Source: Roseiarcus sp963741845 | Lineage (GTDB): Bacteria; Pseudomonadota; Alphaproteobacteria; Rhizobiales; Beijerinckiaceae | Length of the DNA: 64,000 bases | Direction of reading: 5' to 3' | Assembly: GCA_963741845.1 (NCBI GenBank) | Contig: CAVUJV010000031.1 | Location: 62,001-126,000, forward strand | Part shown: in pieces, positions 45,654 through 55,281 of the stretch | Position numbering within the stretch: the first letter of the stretch is position 1 | Layout: every line of letters starts with the position of its first letter | Notes under the pieces: model-generated | What the model was told of the DNA's origin: nothing | What the model saw: only the letters and a program-made list of their open reading frames with translations | The model's database searches: none | Translations under genes and position numbers: made by a program

Positions 45654-45995
45654 ATGACCAGCACCACCGTGTCCACTGCCGAACGCATCCGCGCCCTCAA
45701 CGACGCCTTCCGCCGCACCTTCGTCGGCGGCATGGTCATGATCACCGCCGGCGTCGAAGCCATGCCGGTCGAGCAACGTCGCTCGCTGCTGGCGAAGGTC
45801 CGCGCCTTCGACGCCTTCACCGACGACAACGATCCGCACGGCGAGCACGACTTGGGCGCGGTCGACGAAGGCGGCGTCCGCTGCTTCTGGAAGATCGACT
45901 ACTACGACCGCGCGACCGAATTCGGCTCGCCCGATCCGGCCGATCCCGCCGTCACCACCCGCGTCCTGACGATCATGCGCGCCGACGAATACTGA
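45654..45995 (+). CDS. DUF3768 domain protein
   Basis: A 113-residue soluble protein. RIRALNDAFRRTFVGGMVMI, TAGVEAMPVEQR, RAFDAFTDDNDPHGEHDLGA, FWKIDYYDRATEFGSPDPAD and RVLTIMRADEY make the family clear and complete. DUF3768 genes are mostly found on plasmids, integrative elements and accessory islands of alphaproteobacteria, with no known function. This supports the reading of 44.7-46.8 kb as an island. Confidence 0.93.
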   Translation: MTSTTVSTAERIRALNDAFRRTFVGGMVMITAGVEAMPVEQRRSLLAKVRAFDAFTDDNDPHGEHDLGAVDEGGVRCFWKIDYYDRATEFGSPDPADPAVTTRVLTIMRADEY

Positions 45996-46212
45996 GCCAG
46001 CTCGGCGACGCAGAGGGCTTTTACTGGGTCGAGGGGCGGAGCAACGCGCTCAAGCAGCCCCACCCATCCCAGGCCTTCGTAACGCGAACGCAACGCGGAT
46101 GGCGACGCAAGACGCGCCGCTGTCCGCTCCCTTCCCAGCCGCAAGCCCTGCGCCGCCGCCCCACCGACGGCGCTGGCGCCATCACGCCCATCAACCCCAG
46201 GAGACAATCCCA

Positions 46213-46790
46213 ATGCCCGGCAAACAAGCCAAGGTCGTCACACCCCCCATGTTGAGGCGCATGCTCCGCCACGTCTCGCGTTCTTCTCGTTCCCCGAGCG
46301 CGACCGCGCCATGATCCTGCTGTCGGTGAAAGCCGGCCTGCGGGCCTGCGAGATCGCCGGCCTCGATTGGTCGATGGTCCTCGACGCGCAGGGCCGGGTT
46401 TCCGACACGATCCACGTCCGCGACATCATCGCCAAGAAGCGCCGCGGCCGCCGGATTCCCATGCATCCCGATCTGCGGCGCGCCCTCGAGAAGCTGGCGC
46501 TGACGGCGGAGCCCGTCGGCCCGGTGATCCGCTCCTATCGTGGCGGGCACCTGACGGCGAACAGCGTCGTCAATTGGTTCGTCGCCCGGTTCAAGGAGCT
46601 CGGCTTCGAGGGCTGCTCGTCGCATTCCGGCCGGCGCAGCTTCATCACCCTCGCCGCCCGCAACATTCATCGCTCGGGCTGCAGCCTGCGCGACGTGCAG
46701 CTGCTCGCCGGCCACAGCTCCATCGAGACGACCGAACGCTACATCGACGGCGATACCTGGGCGCAGCGGAGGCTGGTTGGTTACGTGTAG
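46213..46790 (+). CDS. Tyrosine recombinase (phage-integrase family), short form, frame broken once
   Basis: The start MPGKQAKVVTPPMLRRMLRH (ATG 46213) and the rest (FFSFPERDRAMILLSVKAGL) are in neighbouring frames; one missing base near 46275 explains the break. Catalytic residues are present: Arg in GLRACEIAGLDW, the Lys region KKRRGRRIP, His-x-x-Arg in SHSGRRSFIT, His in LAGHSSIETTERYI, and the nucleophile Tyr in ERYI. The length of about 192 residues is short, lacking the N-terminal SAM-like DNA-binding domain. Such short integrases are common on alphaproteobacterial plasmids and islands. Probable agent of movement for the tRNA-Thr-linked island. Confidence 0.85.
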
Positions 46791-47303
46791 CACGGCCGGA
46801 GCACACGATCCGTGTGCTGCCGTCAACCACCTTTCTGATCGGTTTGGGCCTGCTCAGCCTCGGCGTGCGTGATGCCCCAAGTCCAACTCACAGAAAATTC
46901 TCATGCAAGAACGCCTCGATGCGAAAGTCGGCGCAGGCGTGTCTGAAGAGCCTGGGCTTTCTCGTCGTCAGGCTACCTTGTACGCTGAGTGAACGCTTGC
47001 CTTCGCGGCGTTCCCTCCCGACAATGCTCCGTCCACCCGAGGCCGTCGAGCTGTGCTGTAGGGAGATCGATGCCGACATGCCCCCATCCCCCAGCGACTA
47101 ACGAGCAAATCCGTGCGCTGTTCTCAACGACGACCTTCGGGAGTTGGTCGCTGCTTGCTGCCATGCACCGAGACGTGTCTATAGGAAAATTTGAGTACAA
47201 AGGGGCCAATCCTGTCTCCCATCTGTTGGTGGCCGTCTTTAGAACCAAATAATCTAAAAGCCACGCGCGGGAAGTGCACATCAAAGTCTAACCCACTTAA
47301 CCG
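46791..47303. other. Non-coding or decayed stretch after the recombinase
   Basis: No gene is supported in these 513 bp. Short frames on both strands have no recognised motif. It forms the border between the integrase and the surface-polysaccharide locus, where composition falls toward AT. Confidence 0.4.
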
Positions 47304-48497
47304 TCAGCGGGTCACGCGGGCCGGTCCAGATGGCATTCGGCCCCAAATCTCTCGCAACACACTGTCGTATCCGAGAATCGCATCTGAGAAAGAAGCGTTC
47401 TCGCACGCGTATCTGTAGGATTCGTCTGAAATCAGGCTAAAGGCCTCTAGGTCCGTCGCCCATAGGCACAGGACGTCCGAAAGATCACGCGATACAAAGC
47501 GCCCAGTGGGCAACTTCGGAACGAACGCGGGTAGCTCGCTGTAGGAACCAAGGTCATTCACAATCAGCGGCAGGCCGTATTGGAGCGCGCGCGAAACAAT
47601 TGCTGAAACTTCTCCCACCGTGGGATCTCGTAATACGACGCAAACGTCAGACGTTTTAAAGAAATCGAATAGCTGCTCTTGCGACACTGCGCCTAGAAAC
47701 TTTACCCTGTCTACTACGTCCAAAGTTTCAGCGAGACGCGGAAGGTCCTCGCAGTGGGGGTAAATCTTACCGGCGACATGGAGCACAACATCAACACCCC
47801 GGTCGCGGCATCTCGCGACCGCTTCAACCACCTTATCTACGTTCTTGTTAGGGTCTACAAATCCCAGACAGCAAATATTCAAGGGGCGTCTCACGATGCG
47901 CCTCGTAGCTACCGCGTCGGGATATCGTTGAGGGACAACATACGTCGGCTTGCGAGGAAACCGGTCCGCAATGAACCGCTTGGCAAACTTGGAATGAACA
48001 ATTATCCCGCACGCAGGCGAGATAACTTCCTCGTTTAGAGGGTTATAAACGACGTCTTGCGTTTCCCAAAACGGGGCGCAGTGAGCTTCATGCCGGGCGC
48101 GAACGCTTTCAGAAAATACCTTGCCGTACCATTTTTGAAGGAGTCCGTAATAGATATTTTGGTCTCCGGAATACGTGAAATAAGCAAAAACATGATGTAG
48201 CGAAAAATCATGAAGATGAGTAATCCCACCATGCCTGATTAGATGAAGAATCTGCTCATCATGAAAAATATAATTATTTCCGATATGATAAACCGTACGC
48301 TCAGGAGGACTGACATTTGCATTGAATTCATTTAAGGGCCGAATAGCGGGCGCAGACACCGACGAGAATCGAGTTTGCGTGTAAACTTGTATGACCCGGC
48401 CGAGCGTCTCGAGGCCGGATATCAATCCGTCTGCGTAATCGGCGATGCCGCTCTTTTGTGGAGGAATCGGCGCAACGAATGAGTAGTCAGGAATCAA
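47304..48497 (-). CDS. Family 4 glycosyltransferase
   Basis: About 397 residues. The N-terminal half has VAPIPPQKSGIADYADGLIS, the acceptor-side opening of family 4 enzymes. The C-terminal half has NICCLGFVDPNKNVDKVVEA, VKFLGAVSQEQLFDFFKTSD and the nucleotide-sugar acidic region VCVVLRDPTVGEVSAIVSRA (the EX7E-type area). GT-B fold; donor and acceptor unknown. The start is read as TTG 48497, with AAGGA eight bases before; an upstream TTG 48515 is possible. It overlaps the end of the preceding methyltransferase gene by 11 bp, so the two are coupled. Confidence 0.87.
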   Translation of the reverse strand: MIPDYSFVAPIPPQKSGIADYADGLISGLETLGRVIQVYTQTRFSSVSAPAIRPLNEFNANVSPPERTVYHIGNNYIFHDEQILHLIRHGGITHLHDFSLHHVFAYFTYSGDQNIYYGLLQKWYGKVFSESVRARHEAHCAPFWETQDVVYNPLNEEVISPACGIIVHSKFAKRFIADRFPRKPTYVVPQRYPDAVATRRIVRRPLNICCLGFVDPNKNVDKVVEAVARCRDRGVDVVLHVAGKIYPHCEDLPRLAETLDVVDRVKFLGAVSQEQLFDFFKTSDVCVVLRDPTVGEVSAIVSRALQYGLPLIVNDLGSYSELPAFVPKLPTGRFVSRDLSDVLCLWATDLEAFSLISDESYRYACENASFSDAILGYDSVLREIWGRMPSGPARVTR

Positions 48498-50223
48498 ACC
48501 GTGGTTTCCTTGCAACGACGGAAAGGTTCGCCGATACGGAAAGCAAATAGTTCAAATGCCTGTTGCTCGTTTGGCCGCCATCATCGTCGTGGAGGGAAGC
48601 GCTAACCGGAAGGCGTTCACATTCAAAGCCCAAAACATCCAGTACTGTAGAAATATACTGATAGGTTATCGGTTTGACATGAGTTGGATCTACATTAAAC
48701 ATATACGTAGACACGTAAAGATTTTCGGAATTTGGCGTTTCCATAAGAACGATACCGCCCGGCGCGAGAACTCGGTATGCCGCCGTCAAAACCGCGACCA
48801 AGGCGTCGAAATCGAGATGTTCAATAACATGAAAGAGTGTAATTGCTCCCCACTTATTGGCCTCGGAACGATGCATGAATTCTAGAGCATCTATCTGGCG
48901 GACGTCCAATTTATTCCTTCGGCACTCTTCAATATGATCTTCATTTATCTCCAGTCCAATAGCGTCGATCTGATGATCGCGCATCTTTTCGAGAAAAATG
49001 CCCCTCCCGCACCCTACGTCAATGACCGGTCCGAGTCCCCTAATTTCTTCAATATGTGGAAGATAGAACTCCAACTGGGCTTTGAGAGCCTCGTCCGAGC
49101 CGCGGTATCGACGGTCGAGTTCCGTTAAAATTCGCTGCTTGGTGAGGTTAAGTTCCCTTCGTCTCACGGCTTCTGGCAGGTCGGCTGGTGAGTGGCTCGA
49201 CCTGACCGGGAAGGGAGTGTCCCCTCCATTATAGCATCTCCGCACTCTATAGTTGTGGTAGGCCGTGCGAAGGACGTCACTTAGCCCTTCGCGCAGAGTT
49301 TGCAGTTCGCTCCCGATAAGAGATAGATGATCCGCGGAAGTGGCGCGAACGTCGTTCACACCTTCGCGCGTAAGAGATAGGTGATCTGCAAGAGCGGATC
49401 GTAGGGTCTGTAGTTCGCTCGCGATATGAGATAACTGGGCTACAGAATTTGTGCGAATGTCGTTCATCCCTTCGCGCAGGGTTTGCGGCTGGCGTGCGGC
49501 GCCAAAGCTGGCGATCGATTTTAACTTGCTCAAAATTCGAGAGAAAGGCGATCGGATTAAGGGCGCGAAAGCGCTTTGTTTGTTTAGCTCGGCAGACGCC
49601 AGCGCCCTCTGCCAAGCCAATTCGGCCGACGCTAACCTCCGGACGTGGGCCATTGCAGGATTAGCGCTGGCCATCAATTCGGGGCTATCGGCAACCCCTA
49701 GAAGCCACTCTGCACGGGATAGCGTGCCCTCGGCTAAAGCCGCTTTGTGATCCGCGATGTCCGTGGGAGATGGGGAGCGATTTAGGATCAGCTTGTACGA
49801 GAGCTCAATGAACTCGTCATCAGTCCCGCCTCCGAGATCCACAGCGTTTCGTCTGTCTAGCTCGGCAGACGCCAGCACACTCTGCCAAGCCAATTCGGCC
49901 GACGCTAACCTCCGGACGTGGGCCATTGCAGGATTAGCGTCGGCCATCGATTCGGGGCTATCGGCAACCCCTAGAACCCACTTTGCGCGGGATAACGTGC
50001 CTGCGGACAAAACCCCTTTGTGATGCGAAATGTCCGCTGAAGAGGGGGGGCGATTTAGGATGAGCCTATAGGAGCGCTCGATGAATTCGTCATCAGTCCC
50101 GCCAAAAAGAAACCAAGCAGGGATATTTGAAGCATCGTACACTAGCGCCGAAACAAGGCCGCTTCGAAACAGGTCTTCAAGAATGAGATCCTGTACAGAT
50201 TTTCGGACGTCGCCGGGGGTCAT
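48487..50223 (-). CDS. Methyltransferase with duplicated DUF4214-like repeats and coiled-coil
   Basis: A 578-residue protein. Residues about 40-205 carry two near-identical units of 91 residues, each with GGTDDEFIE(R/L)SY(R/K)LILNR and LSRA(K/E)W(V/L)LGVADSPE, which resemble DUF4214. A helical repeat region (about 235-310: LQTLR, DHLSL, EGVNDVRATS) probably forms a coiled coil. The C-terminal class I SAM methyltransferase (about 365-578) has VIDVGCGRGIFLEKM, the acidic LEINEDHIEEC and FHVIEHLDFDALVAVL. The order recalls the WbdD type of polysaccharide chain-terminating methyltransferase, but without a kinase. A role in ending or capping a surface glycan is a reasonable guess. Confidence 0.8.
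   Translation of the reverse strand: MTPGDVRKSVQDLILEDLFRSGLVSALVYDASNIPAWFLFGGTDDEFIERSYRLILNRPPSSADISHHKGVLSAGTLSRAKWVLGVADSPESMADANPAMAHVRRLASAELAWQSVLASAELDRRNAVDLGGGTDDEFIELSYKLILNRSPSPTDIADHKAALAEGTLSRAEWLLGVADSPELMASANPAMAHVRRLASAELAWQRALASAELNKQSAFAPLIRSPFSRILSKLKSIASFGAARQPQTLREGMNDIRTNSVAQLSHIASELQTLRSALADHLSLTREGVNDVRATSADHLSLIGSELQTLREGLSDVLRTAYHNYRVRRCYNGGDTPFPVRSSHSPADLPEAVRRRELNLTKQRILTELDRRYRGSDEALKAQLEFYLPHIEEIRGLGPVIDVGCGRGIFLEKMRDHQIDAIGLEINEDHIEECRRNKLDVRQIDALEFMHRSEANKWGAITLFHVIEHLDFDALVAVLTAAYRVLAPGGIVLMETPNSENLYVSTYMFNVDPTHVKPITYQYISTVLDVLGFECERLPVSASLHDDDGGQTSNRHLNYLLSVSANLSVVARKPRFDS
49585..50103 (-). repeat. Two direct 273-bp repeats inside the methyltransferase gene
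   Basis: Unit 1 at about 49585-49830 and unit 2 at about 49858-50103 repeat with a period of 273 bp (91 codons, in frame). The first 125 bp of each unit differ at only a handful of sites (AGCTCGGCAGACGCCAGC, GGACGTGGGCCATTGCAGGA). The close DNA match shows a recent duplication or ongoing gene conversion. Confidence 0.9.
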
Positions 50224-50428
50224 AATTGCTTCTCGCCCTAGAAGATATGAGGGAGGCTCGTCCCTGGCATGGTGAGGTAACTTTTAGCTTTAGAACCCCA
50301 CAATTTCGGTTCCAGATTTGGGCTCTGTTCCAGAACCATTTCATGGGCGAATTAGCATCTTGGCCGTTCGGTTTTGGACTCATCGAGTCGCCGCCAACGC
50401 CGCCGATACCCCTTCGCGGGCGACTATT

Positions 50429-51106
50429 TTACGCTTGCGGTCTTAGGAGGAGGGAATATGCGTAATCTCCGATGGCGGCCTCATCCACGATCTCGAAGCC
50501 CGCGCAGACAGCCATTGCCTTAAAGGACACCACGGTGGGCATGAACCAGTTTGGATAAAAGTTCTCAAAATTTGAATAGCCTCCAAACGCCAATTCTTTT
50601 TTCGCAACTTCGCCGTATCCCGCGTCTCGAAACCAACCTGTGACGATTTCATATTCGTTTCCAGAGAGAGCAGGTAAAAAAATCACGGATGCATCGGGAA
50701 TTTTCAACTCCCGCCCTTGATAGTGCAGCGTTCGGTTCAATATTGTCGATGTAAGGATGCAGAACTCTCCCGTGATTTCTCGGAGTGGTTTCAAATAATA
50801 GAGAGGAGAGGGGAGATGATATAAGACACCCGATGAGTGCACGATGTCGTATTTAGGGAGGTTTATCGCAGTCAAAATATCTTGGGAAATGAATTCACAA
50901 TCCTTTATCCCACGATCATCCAGGCGGCTGCGAAGGGCCTGCCACCACGGTCGATCCAACGGTTCGACATCCAACAATGTCAATTCCCTAGCGCCAGCGC
51001 TATGGGCGGAAGAAATTCGTTCATTGATCACATTAGAAAGACCCCCAACATCTATAAAACTCTTGTTCTTGCACACGCGCAAAATGAATTCTTCTCTAGG
51101 ATCCAT
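50429..51106 (-). CDS. Class I SAM-dependent methyltransferase
   Basis: A 225-residue protein. SAM motif I KSFIDVGGLSNVINERISSA, motif II LTLLDVEPLDRPWW, and motif IV region YDIVHSSGVLYHLPSPLYYL followed by PLREITGEFCILTSTIL. The last third contains aromatic GYSNFENFYPNWFMP. The fold is that of small-molecule methyltransferases; the SSGVLYHLPSPLYYLKPL wording is shared with the Methyltransf_11/23-type family and resembles sugar methyltransferases of glycan loci. ATG 51106. About 205 bp separate it from the DUF4214-methyltransferase gene downstream, on the same strand. Confidence 0.82.
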   Translation of the reverse strand: MDPREEFILRVCKNKSFIDVGGLSNVINERISSAHSAGARELTLLDVEPLDRPWWQALRSRLDDRGIKDCEFISQDILTAINLPKYDIVHSSGVLYHLPSPLYYLKPLREITGEFCILTSTILNRTLHYQGRELKIPDASVIFLPALSGNEYEIVTGWFRDAGYGEVAKKELAFGGYSNFENFYPNWFMPTVVSFKAMAVCAGFEIVDEAAIGDYAYSLLLRPQA

Positions 51107-51778
51107 TGCTTCCTCAATCTAAGCTCGTCCCGCACAATTCGTTAACGGACATCATCCAGATGGACATAACGACGGAGCTGAGCATGACGGAGGCAACGGC
51201 CTTTTTCAAGCCGAATGCGCCAATGCTTGGCTCTGCGCTCGCGATAGCAAGAGCGTTTTCAACCAGAGCGCTTCGAGGGCTTTCTGCGCCAGCAACCGCG
51301 ACTATCGAATCAACGGCAAGGTGAATGATCTGAGCGTCTGGTTTTTCTGCAAAGGTCTCATCCTCGGCCCGAGCTGGATAACTCTTGTATCTCGGTGATC
51401 GCAGGGAATGACGTGGAAACTTGGTGCTAAGTCCGGAACTCGGGTCTCAAGCCAAATGCGGGCGAACTACGCACTCGCCAGGCGCGGCCATGCCTGGCGG
51501 CCGCCTTCATGGTGCGAAACGTCACACACAACGCTCGCAGCCTTTCGGCGCGCCTTCATCATCGTCATACTCGCAGGACCCAATCCGCCGTTTCCTTTCG
51601 AAGCCGCACAGCCCCTCCTGTCGCTATGACGTGAGAGCGCATTCTTTACGGTCGACTTTTTCCGCCTGACGTACAACTGTTATTCACTAAAACTGGGATC
51701 CCTTACTGGAGCTCTTGGCTTCAGAACGTCAAAATTAAATTTTTCCAGATTTCCGTGCTCACGTTTGACGGATGTAGG
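51107..51778. other. 672 bp without recognisable gene
   Basis: Between the methyltransferase and rmd genes. Short frames exist on both strands, none with motif content. The region probably carries the promoter of the 51106 gene and the 3' end of the rmd gene. It could be decayed coding DNA. Confidence 0.4.
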
Positions 51779-52769
51779 TTACTGCCCGTCCTGAAGTCGC
51801 TGGGTCTCAGCTGAGATTTTAGACCGCCAATAGCTCAACAGCTCGGCGACAAGCTCGTCTGCCGAACGAGTTGACACCCATCCAAAGGCTCGACGGAGGG
51901 CAGCCGAGTCGCCTACCGCGCGGGGAATTTCCGCAGGTCGAAACCGAGCAGGATCAATCTCCACCTCGAATGGGCGGCTGCTGGCGCGCGCCATCGACCC
52001 AAGTAAATCGCTGACGCGGGACGGATACCCCGAGGCGACATTGAACACAGATCGTCAGAGGGAGCGACTGGGCACCTTCGAGAATCAAGAGATAGGCATC
52101 GATCACGTCGCGCACATCGAGAAAATCCCGTTCGACGCTTATGTCTCCGACGAGCAATTTCGGGGCGATCAGTCCGGCTTCGATCCGCGCAATCTGGGCT
52201 GCAAAGCTCGGCAGGACGAAACGTTCGTCCTGGCCGGGGCCGGTATGATTGAACGGCCGAACGGTGACCAGGCGCGTTTCGCGCGGAAGAACGTCCTCGA
52301 AAATCGCTTCTGCGGCGGCCTTGGAACGCGCGTAGACGCTTCTGGGAGAGACCGGCGTCGTCTCGGAAGCGGGCCCGTTTTTAAAGCTCGACCCGTATAC
52401 CTCGCCGGTGCTGACGTTGAGCAGCGTCGCTCCCGGCGCGATCCGAGCGACGGCCGTGGCCAGATTCAGCGCTCCGACGGCATTTGTCCTCCAGGTTGTT
52501 CTGTCAGAGATATCCTTCGCCCGGCCGGCGGAGGACTGCGCCGCCAAATGAACAACGAGGTCCGGTCTCCAGCAGCGAACCGCCTCCGCGACCGCCTCCC
52601 CGTCATCCAGATCAACGTAGAACGGGGTCCAACCTGGGCATGTGTCCGACGACTGGCGCAATAAGGCGGCGAACGCCGACGCAGGATAGGCGGCCTGCAG
52701 GGCAGGCGCCAACCAGCGGCCGACGAAGCCGGCCGCTCCAGTGATCAGCACACGGGCGTAGGGGTCCAC
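51779..52769 (-). CDS. rmd: GDP-4-keto-6-deoxymannose reductase-like epimerase (Rmd type), one extra base
   Basis: About 329 residues, GTG start. Rossmann motif RVLITGAAGFVGRWLAPALQ, DLVVHLAAQSSAGRAKDISD, catalytic Ser/Tyr/Lys in LNVSTGEVYGSSF and SVYARSKAAAEAIF, and the product-side region VTVRPFNHTGPGQDERFVLP. The last part (FNVASGYPSRVSDLLGSM, FRPAEIPRAVGDSAALRRAF) is one frame over, due to an extra base near 52055. NAD(P)-dependent reduction of GDP-4-keto-6-deoxy-D-mannose to GDP-D-rhamnose is proposed because gmd is directly upstream. GDP-L-fucose or another epimerase outcome is less likely; the sequence is not GMER-like. Confidence 0.8.
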
Positions 52770-52774
52770 GTTCG

Positions 52775-53770
52775 CTAACCCGAGCCCCTGGGAGTGAGGC
52801 GGTCGAGATCCGCATCGACCATCTCGCAGATCATTTCCGACAAGCTGATCTCGGGCGCCCAGTTCAGACGCGTCCGCGGCCTTCGGTGGCGTCGCCAAGC
52901 AGCACATCGACTTCCGCAGGCCGGAAAAGGGCTGGATCGATGACGACATAGTCCTCCATGGTGAGCCCGACATGGTCGAAGGCGATGCGGCACATGTCGC
53001 GCGACAGAGGTCGTCTCGCCCGTCGCGATCACATAGTCGTCCGGCTGGTCCTGCTGCAGCATCATCCACATCGCCCGCACATAGTCCTTCGCATGGCCCC
53101 AGTCGCGCTTGGCGTCGATATTGCCGAGCCGCAGTTCCTTCGCCAGCCCGAGTTTGATCCGCGCGACGCCGTCCGTGACTTTGCGAGTGACGAACTCGAT
53201 GCCGCGCAACGGGCTCTCGTGGTTGAACAAGATGCCCGGAGGAGGCGTGCAGACCGAAGCTCTCGCGATAATTCACGGTGATCCAATGACCGTATAGCTT
53301 GGCGACCGCGTAGGGCGAACGCGGATAGAACGGCGTTTTCTCGGACTGGAGGGGCTGCTGAACCTTTCCGAACATCTCCGAGGACGAGGCCTGATAGAAT
53401 CGCGTGTCCGGTTTGATCAACGCGCAGCGCCTCGAGCACATTCGTCACCGCCAACCGCGGTGACATTGGCTGTCAGGATCGGCTGTTGCCATGAGGAGTA
53501 GACAAAGGACTGCGCAGCCAGATTGTAGAATTCGTCCGGCTGAACGTCCTGGACGATGCGCATCAGGCTCGACAAGTCGGAAAGATCGCCGTCACGCAGT
53601 TCGACCGAGCCGCTGACTCCGAGCCAACGAAGGCGGTGATCGTCGACGCCGGAATGGGACGACCTGCGAACGACTCCGGCGACCGAATAGCCTTTCTCCA
53701 GCAGAAACTTGGACAGATAGGCCCCATCTTGGCCGGTTATTCCTGTTATTAGTGCGCGCTTGGACGACAT
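52775..53770 (-). CDS. gmd: GDP-mannose 4,6-dehydratase, interrupted by about five frameshifts
   Basis: ATG 53770 opens SSKRALITGITGQDGAYLSK, the GxxGxxG motif. The pieces follow in order: EFYNLAAQSFVYSSWQQPIL, VTNVLEAL, RFYQASSSEMFGKVQQPLQS, PRSPYAVAKLYGHWITVNYR (catalytic YxxxK), FNHESPLRG (RG loop), DAKRDWGHAKDYVRAMWMML, DYVVIDPALFRPAEVDVLLG, RLNWAPEISLSEMI. Four of the breaks fit one extra base each (near 53455, 53425, 53230-53240 and 53010); one near 52880 needs a missing base. Every motif survives, so the gene may be intact in the cell. It makes GDP-4-keto-6-deoxy-D-mannose for rmd. The end is 5 bp from the rmd start. Confidence 0.85.
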
Positions 53771-54039
53771 ATTGTTTCACCCCCAGCTTCGCTGCTGCCC
53801 TCTAAAGACGCCGATTGCCCGGCAAGGAAACGGGTCGAGGAACCGAACGTCACACGCCCCCACAATGTATATAAGCACGACAGGTTTGTGACAAACGTCT
53901 TGACGGTGATTCCGAATTGTTCGACGATCCTGCATTCGTTTATTGGATGACATTTTGCAATGCAATCAATCAAGTTGCAATGCAATCAGTCGAGGCGCGA
54001 CCCGCCGATGCCCGTCTGATTCCATAAGAGGACAGCCTA

Positions 54040-54620
54040 AGCCGCTCCTTACCGATCTCGCTCCCCCGTCTCGGCGTTCGCTTCCGGCCGAAATGGATAC
54101 CGAAGCCTGAGGTCGACCGCGCGTTTGGCGATCGGATCGTCGACAAGTTTTTCTTCGATGATCAATTCGATCGACAGGAAATATTCCTTGACTGCCTGCC
54201 CAGCGGACATTTCGACTTTGTGGTCAGCCAAATGGCATTGTCGACTCTGAAACAGCGCTTTCCGGCGCGCGGTTCATGACTCTGGTCCGCCATCCTGTCA
54301 ACCGATTGCTCTCACCGGTCTTGACGCACGCTGCCGGACAGCGAAATCGAGCGATGGGGTCAGTGGACGAGGCGCCTGCGACTGGCAAGAGGGCCTTTAG
54401 GCGATTTTCATTCGGCCAAAGAGGCGGCCTGCCAAACCGACAACATGTTCAACAGGCTTCGCTTGTCACCTCTGGCCGATATCCTCGTCGACACTTCTCT
54501 GCGTCCCGACGATCATGACAAGCTTTACCGGGCCGCCTTACGGAGATCGAATCAGCTTGACTTCATTGACACGTGGTTGAAGATAGCTCTCTCTCGCCCA
54601 AAACATCTGGGGTTGGCTCA
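54040..54620 (+). pseudogene. Sulfotransferase-like fragment, several frames
   Basis: In one frame LPRLGVRFRPKWIPKPEV leads to HFDFVVSQMALSTLKQRFPA; the next gives RFMTLVRHPVNRLLS, and another SEIERWGQWTRRLRLARG then NMFNRLRLSPLADILVD. GHFDF ... FMTLVRHPVNRLLS is the 3'-phosphate-binding region of P-loop sulfotransferases (sulfotransferase family 2-like). The N-terminal PAPS loop (HIPKTAGT) was not found. Probably decayed or heavily misread; sulfation of the local glycan is suggested only weakly. Confidence 0.5.
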
Positions 54621-55281
54621 AGAGCCCCACCCAGGGGCGCAAAGGAATATGAAACGCCGATCGGGTCCGCGGCCGATTTGTTCGATTCGACGGAGCGATG
54701 CGCAGTCAGATCGTACGGTTTTGCGATGTTGATTTAAGACTGTGGCGTTTCATTGCAAACAACTTGGGTAACGATTCGATTAATAACGTCTCGCTCTATT
54801 ATATACCCAATCTTGAATTCGTTAAACTGTGATGATCGCCCGCTCAAGCCGACGCAACGGTCGGCCAAAGCCCGAAGGCGGCGAAAGTCTCGGCCAACCT
54901 TCCGGGCGCGCCCGAAGCCGGGGCCACGTAAAGTTCAAACGTGTTGAAACGGTGCGTCGGCTCGGATAAGCGGACGCTCGACTTCGAGTTCTCCTTGTTT
55001 GCTTCACCCTGATCGGCGCCTGTCGAGGAACATGCATTGGCAAGCTGGTTCGAGCGCGACACGGCCGCCCCCGGCGTTCCGGAACCGTGCCGTGGCTGGG
55101 GCGAAACCTTGACGCCAACGCGACCCCGACGGATCAACCAGCGGATGCAAGGGAAAACCACGATTCTCGTCCATCGGGGTCTTGCTGCCCCACGTTCTAC
55201 AAGCTCTGAAAGGCATGATCGTTTGAGTTTGGATGAAACTTCCTGGTCGTTTGCAGATCGGCCTCGGCGGGACGATCCGCA
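54621..55281. other. Unassigned stretch before the giant glycosyltransferase gene
   Basis: About 660 bp without a gene I can name. An AT-rich segment (54720-54830) is the likely promoter area. One minus-strand frame ends in SEPTHRFNTFELYVAPASGA and another continues upstream of it, so a broken minus-strand gene at 54840-55280 is possible. Confidence 0.35.

Noticed and set aside
44272..47303. Search for a second att copy of the tRNA-Thr 3' end
   Set aside because: No repeat of the T arm or acceptor sequence was found by eye in the stretch; a diverged or distant copy cannot be excluded.
51106..51324. A 72-codon frame considered as a transposase remnant
   Set aside because: No match to a transposase motif; left as unassigned DNA.
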